In this document: positions 33,187-42,275 of the stretch, in pieces | Position numbering within the stretch: position 1 is the stretch's first letter | How the letters are laid out: the number at the start of each line of letters is the position of its first letter | From: Candidatus Gastranaerophilales bacterium | Lineage (GTDB): Bacteria > Cyanobacteriota > Vampirovibrionia > Gastranaerophilales > Gastranaerophilaceae | Assembly (NCBI GenBank): GCA_944322855.1 | Contig: CALUQG010000003.1 | Location: forward strand, 62,001-126,000 | DNA: 64,000 bases | Reading direction: 5' to 3' | Program-made: the position numbers and the translations under genes | Notes under the pieces: model-generated | The model's input: only the letters and a program-made list of their open reading frames with translations | Told to the model about the DNA's origin: nothing | The model's database searches: none

Positions 33187-34284
33187 TTAAAATTTAGATT
33201 TAGCAAGTAAAATCAAATATTTTATTATTGAAGCAGGTATTCCAAAAAACATCTGCTCTAGTCTTGTATGTAACGGAAGTGATTTATCAAAAGACTTGTA
33301 AAAATGTTTGTATATTTTTAAATATTGATATGAAAGCTTTTCATTTTCAAAAAGTTGTTTGTCTGATGTAATTATATAGTCGTTATCACAATATTTTTTG
33401 TATTCGGATTCATATCTGTAAAAATTATACAAGTCCATATACTGATCACCTGTCATGATTTCATTTTTGCTGTAAGGGTATTTGTTTAAGTATATCCCCG
33501 AGTGTTTAAACTCCAGAATAACAAAGTTGTTTACAAGACATTGTCTTGCCTTTTCACATAGTTCATCATTAAAATCAGCAGAATCTTGCATATAAATGTC
33601 TTTGAAATTTCTGGAAAAACATGAATATCCAAAATACTGCTCAGGCGCAAATTTTATTTTTACTTTACCGTAAGGGTTTGGTTTGTTTTTGTTTTCTTCA
33701 AATGAAAAATATGTTGAAAAATCCGGCTCTTTAACCGGCTCTGTCTCAAGAAAATATTTGTCAATATCTTCTTTCAAACCAAAAAACCACCAGTCCGAGA
33801 TGTGAAACGGTATAAGAATTTTTTTGTCAATAGCACTGCAATAAATATAAAATCTGGTAAATAGTGAGCAGGTAAGAATTTTGTGTTTGAAAAGTACATA
33901 ATTTTCAGAATGTTTTTGAAACCTGTCAAAGCTATTCAAAAATCTGTCATCAGCCAGTATCATGTCGCTTCTTAGTTTCATAGCATACTTTCTGGAAGCT
34001 TTTTTTAGCCCTTCCTGTGTGCTTAAAAGTTGCCTATTTAGATTGTTGTATAATTTTTTGCCTGCATTCTCTCGCAATAGTGCATTTCCGGGATCTTTAT
34101 TTTCAACTAAAATATCGTAAAGCCCATCAAACGATGAAATATCAGAACCTTCCCAGGTCGAGAGAATAATCTCAGCCTCCGGCAGATGTCGTCTGACGCT
34201 TTTTAGACACTTCAGAGTCTCTGTTTCGCTGACGGGCCCCTGAACAATAACTGATATTTCGTTTGAGTTTATTTTATTTCCCAT
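33187..34284 (-). CDS. WavE-family polysaccharide synthesis protein
   Basis: A 365-residue protein matching the WavE lipopolysaccharide-synthesis family, glycosyltransferase-like proteins first named from Vibrio cholerae LPS core. The N-terminal signature is clear: EISVIVQGPVSETETLKCLKS, RHLPEAEIILSTWEGSD, then ENKDPG and a KLRSDMIL segment that probably holds the metal/nucleotide-sugar Asp. FHISDWWFFG is another family-type motif. There is a short hydrophobic C-terminal segment (IIKYLILLAKS). It is the last gene of the leftward glycan operon, 22 bases after the acyltransferase gene. The sugar it transfers is unknown. Confidence 0.8.
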   Translation of the reverse strand: MGNKINSNEISVIVQGPVSETETLKCLKSVRRHLPEAEIILSTWEGSDISSFDGLYDILVENKDPGNALLRENAGKKLYNNLNRQLLSTQEGLKKASRKYAMKLRSDMILADDRFLNSFDRFQKHSENYVLFKHKILTCSLFTRFYIYCSAIDKKILIPFHISDWWFFGLKEDIDKYFLETEPVKEPDFSTYFSFEENKNKPNPYGKVKIKFAPEQYFGYSCFSRNFKDIYMQDSADFNDELCEKARQCLVNNFVILEFKHSGIYLNKYPYSKNEIMTGDQYMDLYNFYRYESEYKKYCDNDYIITSDKQLFENEKLSYQYLKIYKHFYKSFDKSLPLHTRLEQMFFGIPASIIKYLILLAKSKF

Positions 34285-34306
34285 AACAAATTTATACCTA
34301 ATTTTT

Positions 34307-35446
34307 TTATAAATATCTTTCCTTTAAAATTTTAGTAACTGGTTTTTCAATAATGTAATAGACTATAATCCCAAATAAAACAGCAATGAGTATAGGCAAT
34401 CCAAAATACATAATTTCTATTAATGGATGCTTAATAGGTAGAGTTTTTACCAAATTCCATATCTCTTTGGTAAAATAATATTTTTGAGATATATCAATCC
34501 AAAGACTATGAGTACAGAATATAGCAAAAGAGTATTTACCTAATGTAACGGCCCAGTTTTGTGAAAACAATTTTGATAAATAGCCGGCATTGAGAAGCAA
34601 TAGCAAAAATAAGAAAATAAAAAGAAGTATTAAATCACCTTCAACAAGTCTATCCATGTCAGATAGAAAAAGTCCGAACATTAGGTAAGCAAATATGCCT
34701 ATTTCAGCAAGACTAATAAAAATTTTTTTCCACAGCGAAGTTGATATTACTTCTTTCCATTTTATAAAATTCTCTTTGAAATTTATATAAAAACAAGCCA
34801 GTGCACAGCCTATTCCTATGCCGTATATTGCTCTTATTATTCCAATACTGCCAAAAATTTGAATATTAAAACTATGTATATGCATACATAGAGGAATTAG
34901 TATTATAAGAAGCAAATAAAAATTTTTAAGACCATAGTTTTTTATAATATAGCGATAAAAAACTGAGACATATATTAAACAGGAGACAAACCAGAGCGGA
35001 TGCAAATTCCCTAAACCACTATGTTCTGTAATATGATTTGAAATATTTAATCCGTTTAAGAATAATAGTGTAAATATATCTTCCATAAAATATAAATGAA
35101 CTATTTTGAATAGTGAACAAATTGCAAACAATAATATTGTAAAAATCATTACAGGCCATAATCTAATAATTTTGGCTTTAAAGAAATCTAACCAGCTTTG
35201 TTTAGGTTTATAAGTATATATAAAGAAAAATCCTGAAATAATAAAAAACAACTCAACACTCATCCATAGATGTAAAGAATTGTTATATATAAATTTAAAG
35301 TTATTATAAACTAAAAAATTTTTTGTTGATATGCCTAATATATGACATGCAACAATACTGCAGGCGAATATAAATCTAAAAACTTCAATGTTATTTATAT
35401 ATTCTTTTTTGTCGGTGGTATTAATATATTCTTCAATTTTATCCAT
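34307..35446 (-). CDS. Acyltransferase 3 family membrane protein
   Basis: A 379-residue integral membrane acyltransferase of the OafA/acyltransferase-3 type. It probably adds acetyl or another acyl group to surface polysaccharide from the cytoplasmic donor side. About ten hydrophobic segments run the whole length. The N-terminal RFIFACSIVACHI carries the family His, and MSVELFFIISGFFFIYTY is the conserved second segment. It is separated from the previous operon gene by 47 bases and from the next by 22. Together with the hexapeptide acetyltransferase upstream it gives the locus two independent acyl modifications. Confidence 0.88.
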   Translation of the reverse strand: MDKIEEYINTTDKKEYINNIEVFRFIFACSIVACHILGISTKNFLVYNNFKFIYNNSLHLWMSVELFFIISGFFFIYTYKPKQSWLDFFKAKIIRLWPVMIFTILLFAICSLFKIVHLYFMEDIFTLLFLNGLNISNHITEHSGLGNLHPLWFVSCLIYVSVFYRYIIKNYGLKNFYLLLIILIPLCMHIHSFNIQIFGSIGIIRAIYGIGIGCALACFYINFKENFIKWKEVISTSLWKKIFISLAEIGIFAYLMFGLFLSDMDRLVEGDLILLFIFLFLLLLLNAGYLSKLFSQNWAVTLGKYSFAIFCTHSLWIDISQKYYFTKEIWNLVKTLPIKHPLIEIMYFGLPILIAVLFGIIVYYIIEKPVTKILKERYL

Positions 35447-35493
35447 TATAAATTTTCTCCGTATGTGTTTATATGAAGCAAGAGAAATATCTT

Positions 35494-36687
35494 CTAACTT
35501 TGATAATATTTTTTATATATTTTTTTATTTTTGTTTGAGAGTATAATCCATTTCAAAAAATATTTTATTACTGCGAATGGCTCTATGAATAAATAAAAAG
35601 AAAATTTATATGGATGTATCAACTGAGTAAAATGTTTAAGCAATTTGTAATAGTATTTATTTTTGTTACATAAAATATCAATTTTATTGCTTATACCAAA
35701 AGCATGTTCTTGTGATGCGGCAAGAATATTTGGCTGAACAATTTCAATAAATCTTTTTTGCAGATTAAAATTTTCAATATCAGATTTTTCACATCTGATT
35801 ATATTCAAACCAGCGGCTTTAAACATATTGGCAAGAGCTTCGATATTATTTTCACTTAGAAGCATTAAGCAGTGTTCAGTTATTCCACTTGTACTTTTGA
35901 ATTTTTTGTAAAAATTATATTTGTAATCCTCTAATAAATTTTCATCCAGATATTTTTTTAGTAATTCATCAATACTAATTTCTTTATAGCCATATTTTTC
36001 TTTATTCATATCCAAGTATGCATAATATAAAACTATTTCAAAAATTCCTGTTTTCCTGTCTATATTTTTCTGGTTAGTATTTTGTTTTTTTAGTTTTTCT
36101 ATGAGACTGTTTAAATCTCCGAGTTCTAAAAACATATTTTTTAGAATTTGTTTGTCGTAATACCACATAAAATGTTCTATATACCATTTCTTTTCACACC
36201 CTGAAAGATATACGATGTTTTCAAGCATTTGATTGAAAAATTCGTCTTTTCTGTTTTCATTTTCTATTTCAGATGTTACAAAGAATGGATTTTTGAAATA
36301 ATCATTGAAAAGCTGTGTCATATTAGTTGGCTTTATCCACATACTTTCGCAATCCAGGACAAGAAATTTTTCAGCATCCGCATGCAGCATTGAATAAAAC
36401 TTTTTTGCTGTCTGGAATGTGAAACGTCCGAACTGTTTTAGATATTCATCAGGTGTAAGTGAAATATTGTTTTCTTTAAACAAGTCTTCAATAAATAAAA
36501 CATGAATATTTAAATCTTCTTTATAGTTTTTTATGATTTTTTCAAATTCACTGTTTTCAGTTTGTGAAATTGTGAAAAAAATTGGAATTTCTTTTTTGTC
36601 TTCAACAAATTTATCAAAACTTTCCAAATACTTTGGAATGAATTGAAAATGGTTTTTGTATGTGGGTGTAATTATTGCATATTTCAT
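35494..36687 (-). CDS. Glycosyltransferase-like protein, glycan operon
   Basis: A 397-residue protein without a confident family name. The N-terminus MKYAIITPTYKNHFQFIPKY and the acidic motif FLVLDCESMWIKPTNM look like a GT-A glycosyltransferase core with a DxD-like site. The phrase FTFQTAKKFYSMLHAD is of a type seen in DUF6492-like proteins. The last ~50 residues are basic with hydrophobic patches, which may hold it at the inner membrane. It overlaps the upstream gene by four bases (ATGA). Its base composition is even more AT-rich than the housekeeping genes, as for its neighbours. Confidence 0.6.
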   Translation of the reverse strand: MKYAIITPTYKNHFQFIPKYLESFDKFVEDKKEIPIFFTISQTENSEFEKIIKNYKEDLNIHVLFIEDLFKENNISLTPDEYLKQFGRFTFQTAKKFYSMLHADAEKFLVLDCESMWIKPTNMTQLFNDYFKNPFFVTSEIENENRKDEFFNQMLENIVYLSGCEKKWYIEHFMWYYDKQILKNMFLELGDLNSLIEKLKKQNTNQKNIDRKTGIFEIVLYYAYLDMNKEKYGYKEISIDELLKKYLDENLLEDYKYNFYKKFKSTSGITEHCLMLLSENNIEALANMFKAAGLNIIRCEKSDIENFNLQKRFIEIVQPNILAASQEHAFGISNKIDILCNKNKYYYKLLKHFTQLIHPYKFSFYLFIEPFAVIKYFLKWIILSNKNKKIYKKYYQS

Positions 36688-37670
36688 TGATTTTTACCTT
36701 TCACTATCAAATATTTTATAAAGTTGAGTGAAATACTAAATAAAGATTTCATACCATTTTTTATATTTTGCAGGTCATTTATTATTTTATTTTTATATTT
36801 GATTTTTTTATTTATTTTTCTATTCGTATTTTCTACAGTAAATTCATTTTCTTTAGATATGAAATTGTTTCTGAGTATTTCATATCTGATATCATTTGTC
36901 TGTATATCTAAATTTTGTTTGTATCCAATGTGGTAATAAAGAACAGTTTCCGGATGACAAACAGGAAGACCTTGTTTTTCGTATTCTTTCAGATTTTCAT
37001 ATAAACAATCCAGACATTTAAGATTTTGGGCTTTTGATATGATTAATTGATCCGAAAATATAATCTTGTGAAATGGAATATATTCCATTTTTTCCACATT
37101 TTTGTAATAGCAGCAATAGTATGCTTCATTTTCTCCTTTCGGGTTAATATTTCCTCCATATGAAGCAATATTTAATTTATTCATATCAAAATTTGATAAA
37201 TTAATTTGCGAATAAAATTGTAGATCAGGTCTTGCTATAATTATGTTGTCGTAAATTATTCCAGTTTCTTGTTCATATTCAATAAGTAATTTTATAGCAC
37301 CTGATATGTTGAAATATAAAGAAAAGAAACGATCTATTGGAAAGATAGGACTATATACCCCACTACTATCGTTTTTGAATTTTTTAGTGTAGTCAGAATA
37401 AGATTGTAATGAGACTTTTTTTAATGCATCTCCATAAATTTTTTTTAAAGTGCATATATCAATAATGTCTCCTTCCAAATCTTGTTTGGCTGCGTTTATT
37501 GCTTTTTGCTTATTAATATTTACTCCTGACTCAATTCTTGAGACACCTGTATTATCATAAGCAAAGACGAAAATATCTGCATTATTAGGTTTAACTATAT
37601 TTTTAAGCAGTGAAGCTGCTGTAATTTCAAATGTTCTTAAAAAACCATATAATAAAACTGCTGTTTTCAT
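36684..37670 (-). CDS. Glycosyltransferase-like protein, glycan operon
   Basis: A 328-residue protein that I cannot place in a named family. MKTAVLLYGFLRTFEITAAS, followed by NADIFVFAYD, and the later YDNIIIARPDLQFYS resemble a class of putative polysaccharide glycosyltransferases with an RPD motif. There is a Cys pair in AYYCCYY. The C-terminal ~70 residues are Lys/Asn-rich and probably not part of the fold. It lies 68 bases after the methyltransferase gene and overlaps the following gene by four bases, so it belongs to the glycan operon. Acceptor and donor are unknown. Confidence 0.55.
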   Translation of the reverse strand: MKTAVLLYGFLRTFEITAASLLKNIVKPNNADIFVFAYDNTGVSRIESGVNINKQKAINAAKQDLEGDIIDICTLKKIYGDALKKVSLQSYSDYTKKFKNDSSGVYSPIFPIDRFFSLYFNISGAIKLLIEYEQETGIIYDNIIIARPDLQFYSQINLSNFDMNKLNIASYGGNINPKGENEAYYCCYYKNVEKMEYIPFHKIIFSDQLIISKAQNLKCLDCLYENLKEYEKQGLPVCHPETVLYYHIGYKQNLDIQTNDIRYEILRNNFISKENEFTVENTNRKINKKIKYKNKIINDLQNIKNGMKSLFSISLNFIKYLIVKGKNQ

Positions 37671-37738
37671 TTTAACTATTATCCATATTACTAAAATAAT
37701 TTGTAGGTCTGTTAATATTTATATTTAATGCTAATTAT

Positions 37739-39475
37739 TTATTCATAAATTTTTTCAGTTGTTTGAAAAACTTCTTGAAGCCCACTTTTTTTCGCAATTC
37801 TGTAATTGGGGTAACAAATAGCTCTGATAAATTTACTTCTGTATTGGCGTCTTTGTTTTTTGAATGGAGGAGGAAATATAATATTGGCAGCCATTTTGCA
37901 AAGGAATTTTGAGCATTTTAGATATAAGCTGTTATTGTATATTTTCCAGCTATTTCCTGAGTACATATTACATTCAAAAGAGCCAAAAACATTGTTATAA
38001 TATTTACACCATGCTAATTTCTTTTGTAGACAAAATTTTTCGGAAAAATAGTCATAATATTGATCTAATTTTTCCTGCATGTCTGTATACATTATTAAAT
38101 AGCAGATGTTTTTATATAAAATAAATTCTTTTTCAATCCCGGCAGGTATTTCGAATTCAAAATCAAAGAAATGATATTTCCCATCAGGCAACCTTAAAGC
38201 ATTTATCGGACAAATATCATAACTTTCAGGTTTTAATAGTCCGGTTTTATAATTAAATTGCCTAAATATTTCAGATATAAATATTTCGAATTCATCAAGA
38301 AGCTTTTTCTCATCATTTTTTATTGAATTAAAGAAATCTATAGCCAGTGTTGCATCTTTTATGTATTCTCTTTTTTTGTCTTTTAGTGTCAGTTTGTAAC
38401 TGCAGCCCTTGCAATTATCCTTAGTCCCTATAATCTTCTTTATAATATAAATTTTACTGTTTTCTTCTTTATAAATAGCACGAACAATCCTACCTGCTTT
38501 AAAGCTGTATATTATACCAAGGATGTGTTTTTTTAGATATTTTTTGTTGTTTTTATAAATATAGCTATTGGGTAATAAATTATATTTTTCAAAAGGATAA
38601 TCGAGAGTTGATTTTGCTTCTATATCAAAATTGGCAGCAAAGTTAAAATTTTTCAAATGCCCTGTTACAAGATCAGGATATTTTGTCAGTAATTCTTTTT
38701 TTAGTATCATTGATTTACCGGGAGTATCAAAGTACAAAAAATCACTCATTAATGATTTATCAACTTCTGCAATAAGTTCATTGTTTTTTATCGAAAAGTT
38801 ATTGCTTGCAAAAATTACAGGTCTATATATTTTTTGATTTACATTGTTAATATATTGATATCTTATTTCATCAAAAAAACTGTAGTCTTTTAACCAATCT
38901 CTATAATTCGAAGGCAAGTACATATTCCAGGCAATATTTTCTCCAGACGTAGCAAGTGAACCAATCAAGATTTTTGTTTTTTGTGATAAAGCTTTCATTA
39001 CCTTTTGTGCATATTTCAATCCGTTTGTGTTATATCCGTAACTTACACCACAAGCTACATGATGTATAACATTAAAAAGAAATACAAAATCAAAACCTTC
39101 ACTATCAATGTTTTCAACGAAATTTAAATCGAAAAATTCTTTTCTAAAATCAATATTAAAACCATTTTCAGAATTCAGATATTGACAAATCTGGACATTT
39201 TTTTCCTCAAGATCTATTCCAACAACATCGCATCCGAGTTCGGCAGCTTTTAAAGAATAATAACCTTGAGCACATCCTATATCCAGGACTTTTACTTTTG
39301 TTTTGCCTGTAATTTTTTTGTATTGATTAATAATATCAGCAATCAGTTCCCCGTTTTTAATTGTATCAATGCCTTCTGTTTTAGAATCAAATTCAGGATG
39401 ATTGTATATATTTTGATACTGACAAGGCAGATTCTCTATGAGTTCTAATATATTTGTTTTATTTTCTGTATTCAT
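37739..39475 (-). CDS. SAM methyltransferase with large C-terminal domain
   Basis: A 578-residue protein. Residues ~60-210 are a class I SAM methyltransferase (motif I VLDIGCAQGYYSLKAAELG, acidic VVGIDLEEKN, and FVFLFNVIHHVACGV). The remaining ~350 residues are a separate part with a Cys-rich bit (GTKDNCKGCSYKLTLKDKK) and YHFFDFEFEIPAG, which resembles the Asp-Phe-Glu metal loop of kinase-like folds. In E. coli WbdD, a methyltransferase joined to a kinase caps O-antigen chains; this protein could have a similar capping role, but that comparison is inference. It starts six bases after the hexapeptide transferase gene. Confidence 0.7.
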   Translation of the reverse strand: MNTENKTNILELIENLPCQYQNIYNHPEFDSKTEGIDTIKNGELIADIINQYKKITGKTKVKVLDIGCAQGYYSLKAAELGCDVVGIDLEEKNVQICQYLNSENGFNIDFRKEFFDLNFVENIDSEGFDFVFLFNVIHHVACGVSYGYNTNGLKYAQKVMKALSQKTKILIGSLATSGENIAWNMYLPSNYRDWLKDYSFFDEIRYQYINNVNQKIYRPVIFASNNFSIKNNELIAEVDKSLMSDFLYFDTPGKSMILKKELLTKYPDLVTGHLKNFNFAANFDIEAKSTLDYPFEKYNLLPNSYIYKNNKKYLKKHILGIIYSFKAGRIVRAIYKEENSKIYIIKKIIGTKDNCKGCSYKLTLKDKKREYIKDATLAIDFFNSIKNDEKKLLDEFEIFISEIFRQFNYKTGLLKPESYDICPINALRLPDGKYHFFDFEFEIPAGIEKEFILYKNICYLIMYTDMQEKLDQYYDYFSEKFCLQKKLAWCKYYNNVFGSFECNMYSGNSWKIYNNSLYLKCSKFLCKMAANIIFPPPFKKQRRQYRSKFIRAICYPNYRIAKKSGLQEVFQTTEKIYE

Positions 39476-39481
39476 GTTTCT

Positions 39482-40249
39482 CTATCCTTTATTTTTTGTA
39501 TAGAATTCTTTTTCCCAGCAAATATCCCTTGCCCAACTCACACCCTGTTTAACAAGCCTGACAGGCATTCCGGCAAATACCCCCCCCGAAATCCGCTCAG
39601 CGATTGTGTTTTGGGCTCTAGTCCAGATTGAACAAGCTCCTATAATCGAATTATTAGGGATAATACTGCCTTTTAATATATTAACACTTGCCCCAATCCA
39701 GCAGTTGTCACCAACTATAATATCTTGAGGTTTGTTTAGAATTTTTTTTGTGATTGTATCATACATGGTATGTGCATCAGTTGGTCTAAAAAATATATCA
39801 TAAGATAACATACAATTATTTCCGATTTTTAAAGTAATATTTGGTGAGTCTACGCAGCGAATCAATATACCTCCAAAAGAGCAGTCATTGCCGATTATTA
39901 TTTTAGAATTGTCACCAGTAAGGAAAAGAGGGTATTTAAACACTAACTGAAATTTTGTTTTTCCACATTCAAAATAACAATTGTTAGCCATGTGTATTTC
40001 AATACCGTTAGGAAAAAATGTAGACTTGTACAATTTTACTGTCGAGTTGTTACCCTTGAAAAAAACTTTTAATCCGGGCATAAAAGTTGAGTCCAGTTCA
40101 TTTCCGTCATCATCAAGGAGAATGAGTTTGTTATTTTCTCCTGAATTTTCCATGATACTTGTTTTTGGGATGTATTTGTCTCTAAATCTGTGTCTGAGCT
40201 TTTTGGAAGGTATAAAACAGCTCAGTAGTTTTATTATTTTCTCGTTCAT
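39482..40249 (-). CDS. Hexapeptide-repeat O-acetyltransferase with a G8 tract
   Basis: A 255-residue left-handed beta-helix acyltransferase of the type that O-acetylates surface polysaccharides. An N-terminal beta region is followed by hexapeptide coils (GNDCSFGGILIRC, IGNNCMLSYDIFFR), the catalytic-type His in PTDAHTMYD, WIGASVNILKGSIIPNNSIIG and the closing GGVFAGMPVRLVKQG. The start codon shares one base with the upstream stop (TAATG). Eight consecutive G (39580-39587 on the complementary strand) encode part of Ser-Gly-Gly-Val at codons ~221-224. Gain or loss of one G would replace the last ~33 residues, including the final coil. Confidence 0.85.
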   Translation of the reverse strand: MNEKIIKLLSCFIPSKKLRHRFRDKYIPKTSIMENSGENNKLILLDDDGNELDSTFMPGLKVFFKGNNSTVKLYKSTFFPNGIEIHMANNCYFECGKTKFQLVFKYPLFLTGDNSKIIIGNDCSFGGILIRCVDSPNITLKIGNNCMLSYDIFFRPTDAHTMYDTITKKILNKPQDIIVGDNCWIGASVNILKGSIIPNNSIIGACSIWTRAQNTIAERISGGVFAGMPVRLVKQGVSWARDICWEKEFYTKNKG

Positions 40250-40626
40250 TATCTTTCCTTTGCTTGTTTTATAACTTCGGATTTATCAATTTTGTTCCAG
40301 CCTGAAAATTTCATCACCCTGTCATCGATTGTGATGTCGGCATTTGGTTTGCCAAAGAAAATTTCATCGTACTGAATGCCGTTTTCTTCCAGCCAGTCCA
40401 GAGTTATTTTCCCGACATTCTTCAGGACTTTACCTACGTTATGCCCCTGTGTCTGCATGTTACGTGCCGTGTTTATAATAATCGTATGTCCGTCTGCTTT
40501 CAGGCTGTCTATAAACTCTTTTGCTCCAGGCATGACTTTTACATCGGCGTATGTTTCATTAGGCTTTTTTATTGTGCAGATTGTGCCGTCTAAGTCAATG
40601 CATATTCTGAGCTTTTTTTCTTCCAT
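40249..40626 (-). CDS. HAD-family capsule biosynthesis phosphatase
   Basis: A 125-residue HAD hydrolase of the EcbF/BcbF capsule-biosynthesis phosphatase type (TIGR01689-like). The HAD nucleophile motif is in ICIDLDGTICTIKKPNETYA, motif II lies in TIIINTARNMQTQGHNVGK, and the later DEIFFGKPNADITIDDRVM gives the Lys and acidic motif. The start at 40626 has AGAGGA directly upstream and overlaps the nucleotidyltransferase-kinase gene by 37 bases. It probably dephosphorylates a sugar phosphate feeding the nucleotidyltransferases of the same operon. Confidence 0.8.
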   Translation of the reverse strand: MEEKKLRICIDLDGTICTIKKPNETYADVKVMPGAKEFIDSLKADGHTIIINTARNMQTQGHNVGKVLKNVGKITLDWLEENGIQYDEIFFGKPNADITIDDRVMKFSGWNKIDKSEVIKQAKER

Positions 40627-42275
40627 TCCTCTTTTCCCTTATTACTGTCTTTTCCTAATTTTACTGTTTCGTTTAGCAATTCAACCGCTTTTAGATAAAA
40701 TACTTTCTGTCTGTCAAAGTTATCTTTGTGAAGCGGTATCATTGACAAAAATAACAATCCCTCTATAAACTTTATTTCATTAATATTAAATCCGTTTTTG
40801 CTTGCATAATTGTCAAAAATCTTTTCCAGTATTGAATAATCAGGGGAAACAATCTTATATTCAAAACCTGTTTGTGTCTCTTTGAGTTTGAACAATCCGT
40901 GTACCACAAAATCATACAACCCGACGACGCTGTGACGTAGTTTTGCGATATCATATCTCGGGTCTCCATAGATGGTTGCATCACTGTTCAGCCTTCCTCT
41001 CGGATCAATCAGTTTGAAAATATAGTTGCTTGAATCAAACAGGATGTTTGAAAAACAATAATCGCCGTGTATTATTGTCTCACATCCGTTTTGACTCAGT
41101 TTCTGTGCAAATTTTTCAATACCCTCTTTTAGAGCGGCAATACCGCAAAACTTTTTGCCGTTTATGTACTCATTTTGTTTGCTTAAAATTTCATTCCAGT
41201 ATAAATTTGAGTTTTTTAACTCCTGCAAGCGTTCTTTTGTTTTATCAAAATATAGCCATTTCAAAGCATTTTTATTTGTTTCGGTTTTGTAGTTTTCAAA
41301 CTTTTTGTGCAGATTGAAAAGTTTTTCTATAATATACTGCCAGTCTTCGATATTGACTTCTCCGGAAAGATAAAGCTCTTGCAATGATGCGTAGCCGTAG
41401 AGCTCTTGAGTCAGCTGAGCAAAGTTTTCATTCTTGCTAAAACTTACAAATCTCGGTGTATGGATTTTTAGTTCCTCAGGCAGATTTTGATACCACAGTG
41501 CTTCGTCTTCAAGCTTCTGGATTTTTGTGCTCTGTTTTGTGAGCAGTCCTGAGTCTGTGTCGACAGAAATTGAATTGAAGCATCGTGCATTGAACAAAAG
41601 ATTCTTCGCTTTAATAAGTCCTGATGTGTGTCCGAGGTCATACCAGTCATTAATCAGTTTTGTTTTTAATTTGTATTTTTCCTGATACATAACAAGCGCT
41701 GTAGAAATCTCTTTTTTCAGCATTAATCTTGCTTTTATGCAGCAGTTGAGCAAATATCTTGTGTCAGAAAATGCATAATATCCGACAAGAGCCTCTTTGT
41801 CTGTCATATTAACATTTTTTTGTTTATCATAAAAAATATTTTTTTTATCTATCAAACACCAGTTTTCTGAAATTGTGACATCTTTTGATGTATAAACAAT
41901 GTCTGTCTCATCATTTATACTTTCCGGCAGAAGTGTATCGCCCAGAATAACCCTTGTCGGAATATTTACATCAGCTTTTTGAAGAGCATATTTTAAAGAA
42001 CTCAATATATTCTTTTTACTGTTTACAAGAACAAGTTTTACTTTGAATGTCTCATTTAAAACATTTTTTGTGTAATCAATGAGCTTTGTGTTATCACTGC
42101 ATACGACAATAATGAATTCATCAATTCCGTATGAATTTTTAAGTATTTCTAACTGGCGGAATATAACAGGTTTGCCTCTCAGCGGTAAAAGTGCAAGCGA
42201 GGAATAGAAACCTACAGGCATGTTTTCATTTTTTGTTTCTCCGCCAAAAAGCAGAATGTTGTTAAATTTTTGCAC
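40590..42275 (-). CDS. Nucleotidyltransferase-like / choline-kinase-like fusion
   Basis: A 561-residue two-part protein. Residues 1-~230 look like a sugar-phosphate or choline-phosphate nucleotidyltransferase with a weakened glycine-rich loop (LLFGGETKNENMPVGF, PLRGKPVIFRQLEIL, RVILGDTLLP). Residues ~290-545 are an aminoglycoside-phosphotransferase/choline-kinase fold with TIIHGDYCFSNILFD at ~398 and KLIDPRGR as the metal-binding segment. Such pairs appear in capsule loci that attach a phosphorylated side group. It overlaps both flanking genes (37 and 14 bases), so it is tightly coupled with the HAD phosphatase and the separate nucleotidyltransferase. Confidence 0.75.
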   Translation of the reverse strand: MQKFNNILLFGGETKNENMPVGFYSSLALLPLRGKPVIFRQLEILKNSYGIDEFIIVVCSDNTKLIDYTKNVLNETFKVKLVLVNSKKNILSSLKYALQKADVNIPTRVILGDTLLPESINDETDIVYTSKDVTISENWCLIDKKNIFYDKQKNVNMTDKEALVGYYAFSDTRYLLNCCIKARLMLKKEISTALVMYQEKYKLKTKLINDWYDLGHTSGLIKAKNLLFNARCFNSISVDTDSGLLTKQSTKIQKLEDEALWYQNLPEELKIHTPRFVSFSKNENFAQLTQELYGYASLQELYLSGEVNIEDWQYIIEKLFNLHKKFENYKTETNKNALKWLYFDKTKERLQELKNSNLYWNEILSKQNEYINGKKFCGIAALKEGIEKFAQKLSQNGCETIIHGDYCFSNILFDSSNYIFKLIDPRGRLNSDATIYGDPRYDIAKLRHSVVGLYDFVVHGLFKLKETQTGFEYKIVSPDYSILEKIFDNYASKNGFNINEIKFIEGLLFLSMIPLHKDNFDRQKVFYLKAVELLNETVKLGKDSNKGKEEWKKKSSEYALT

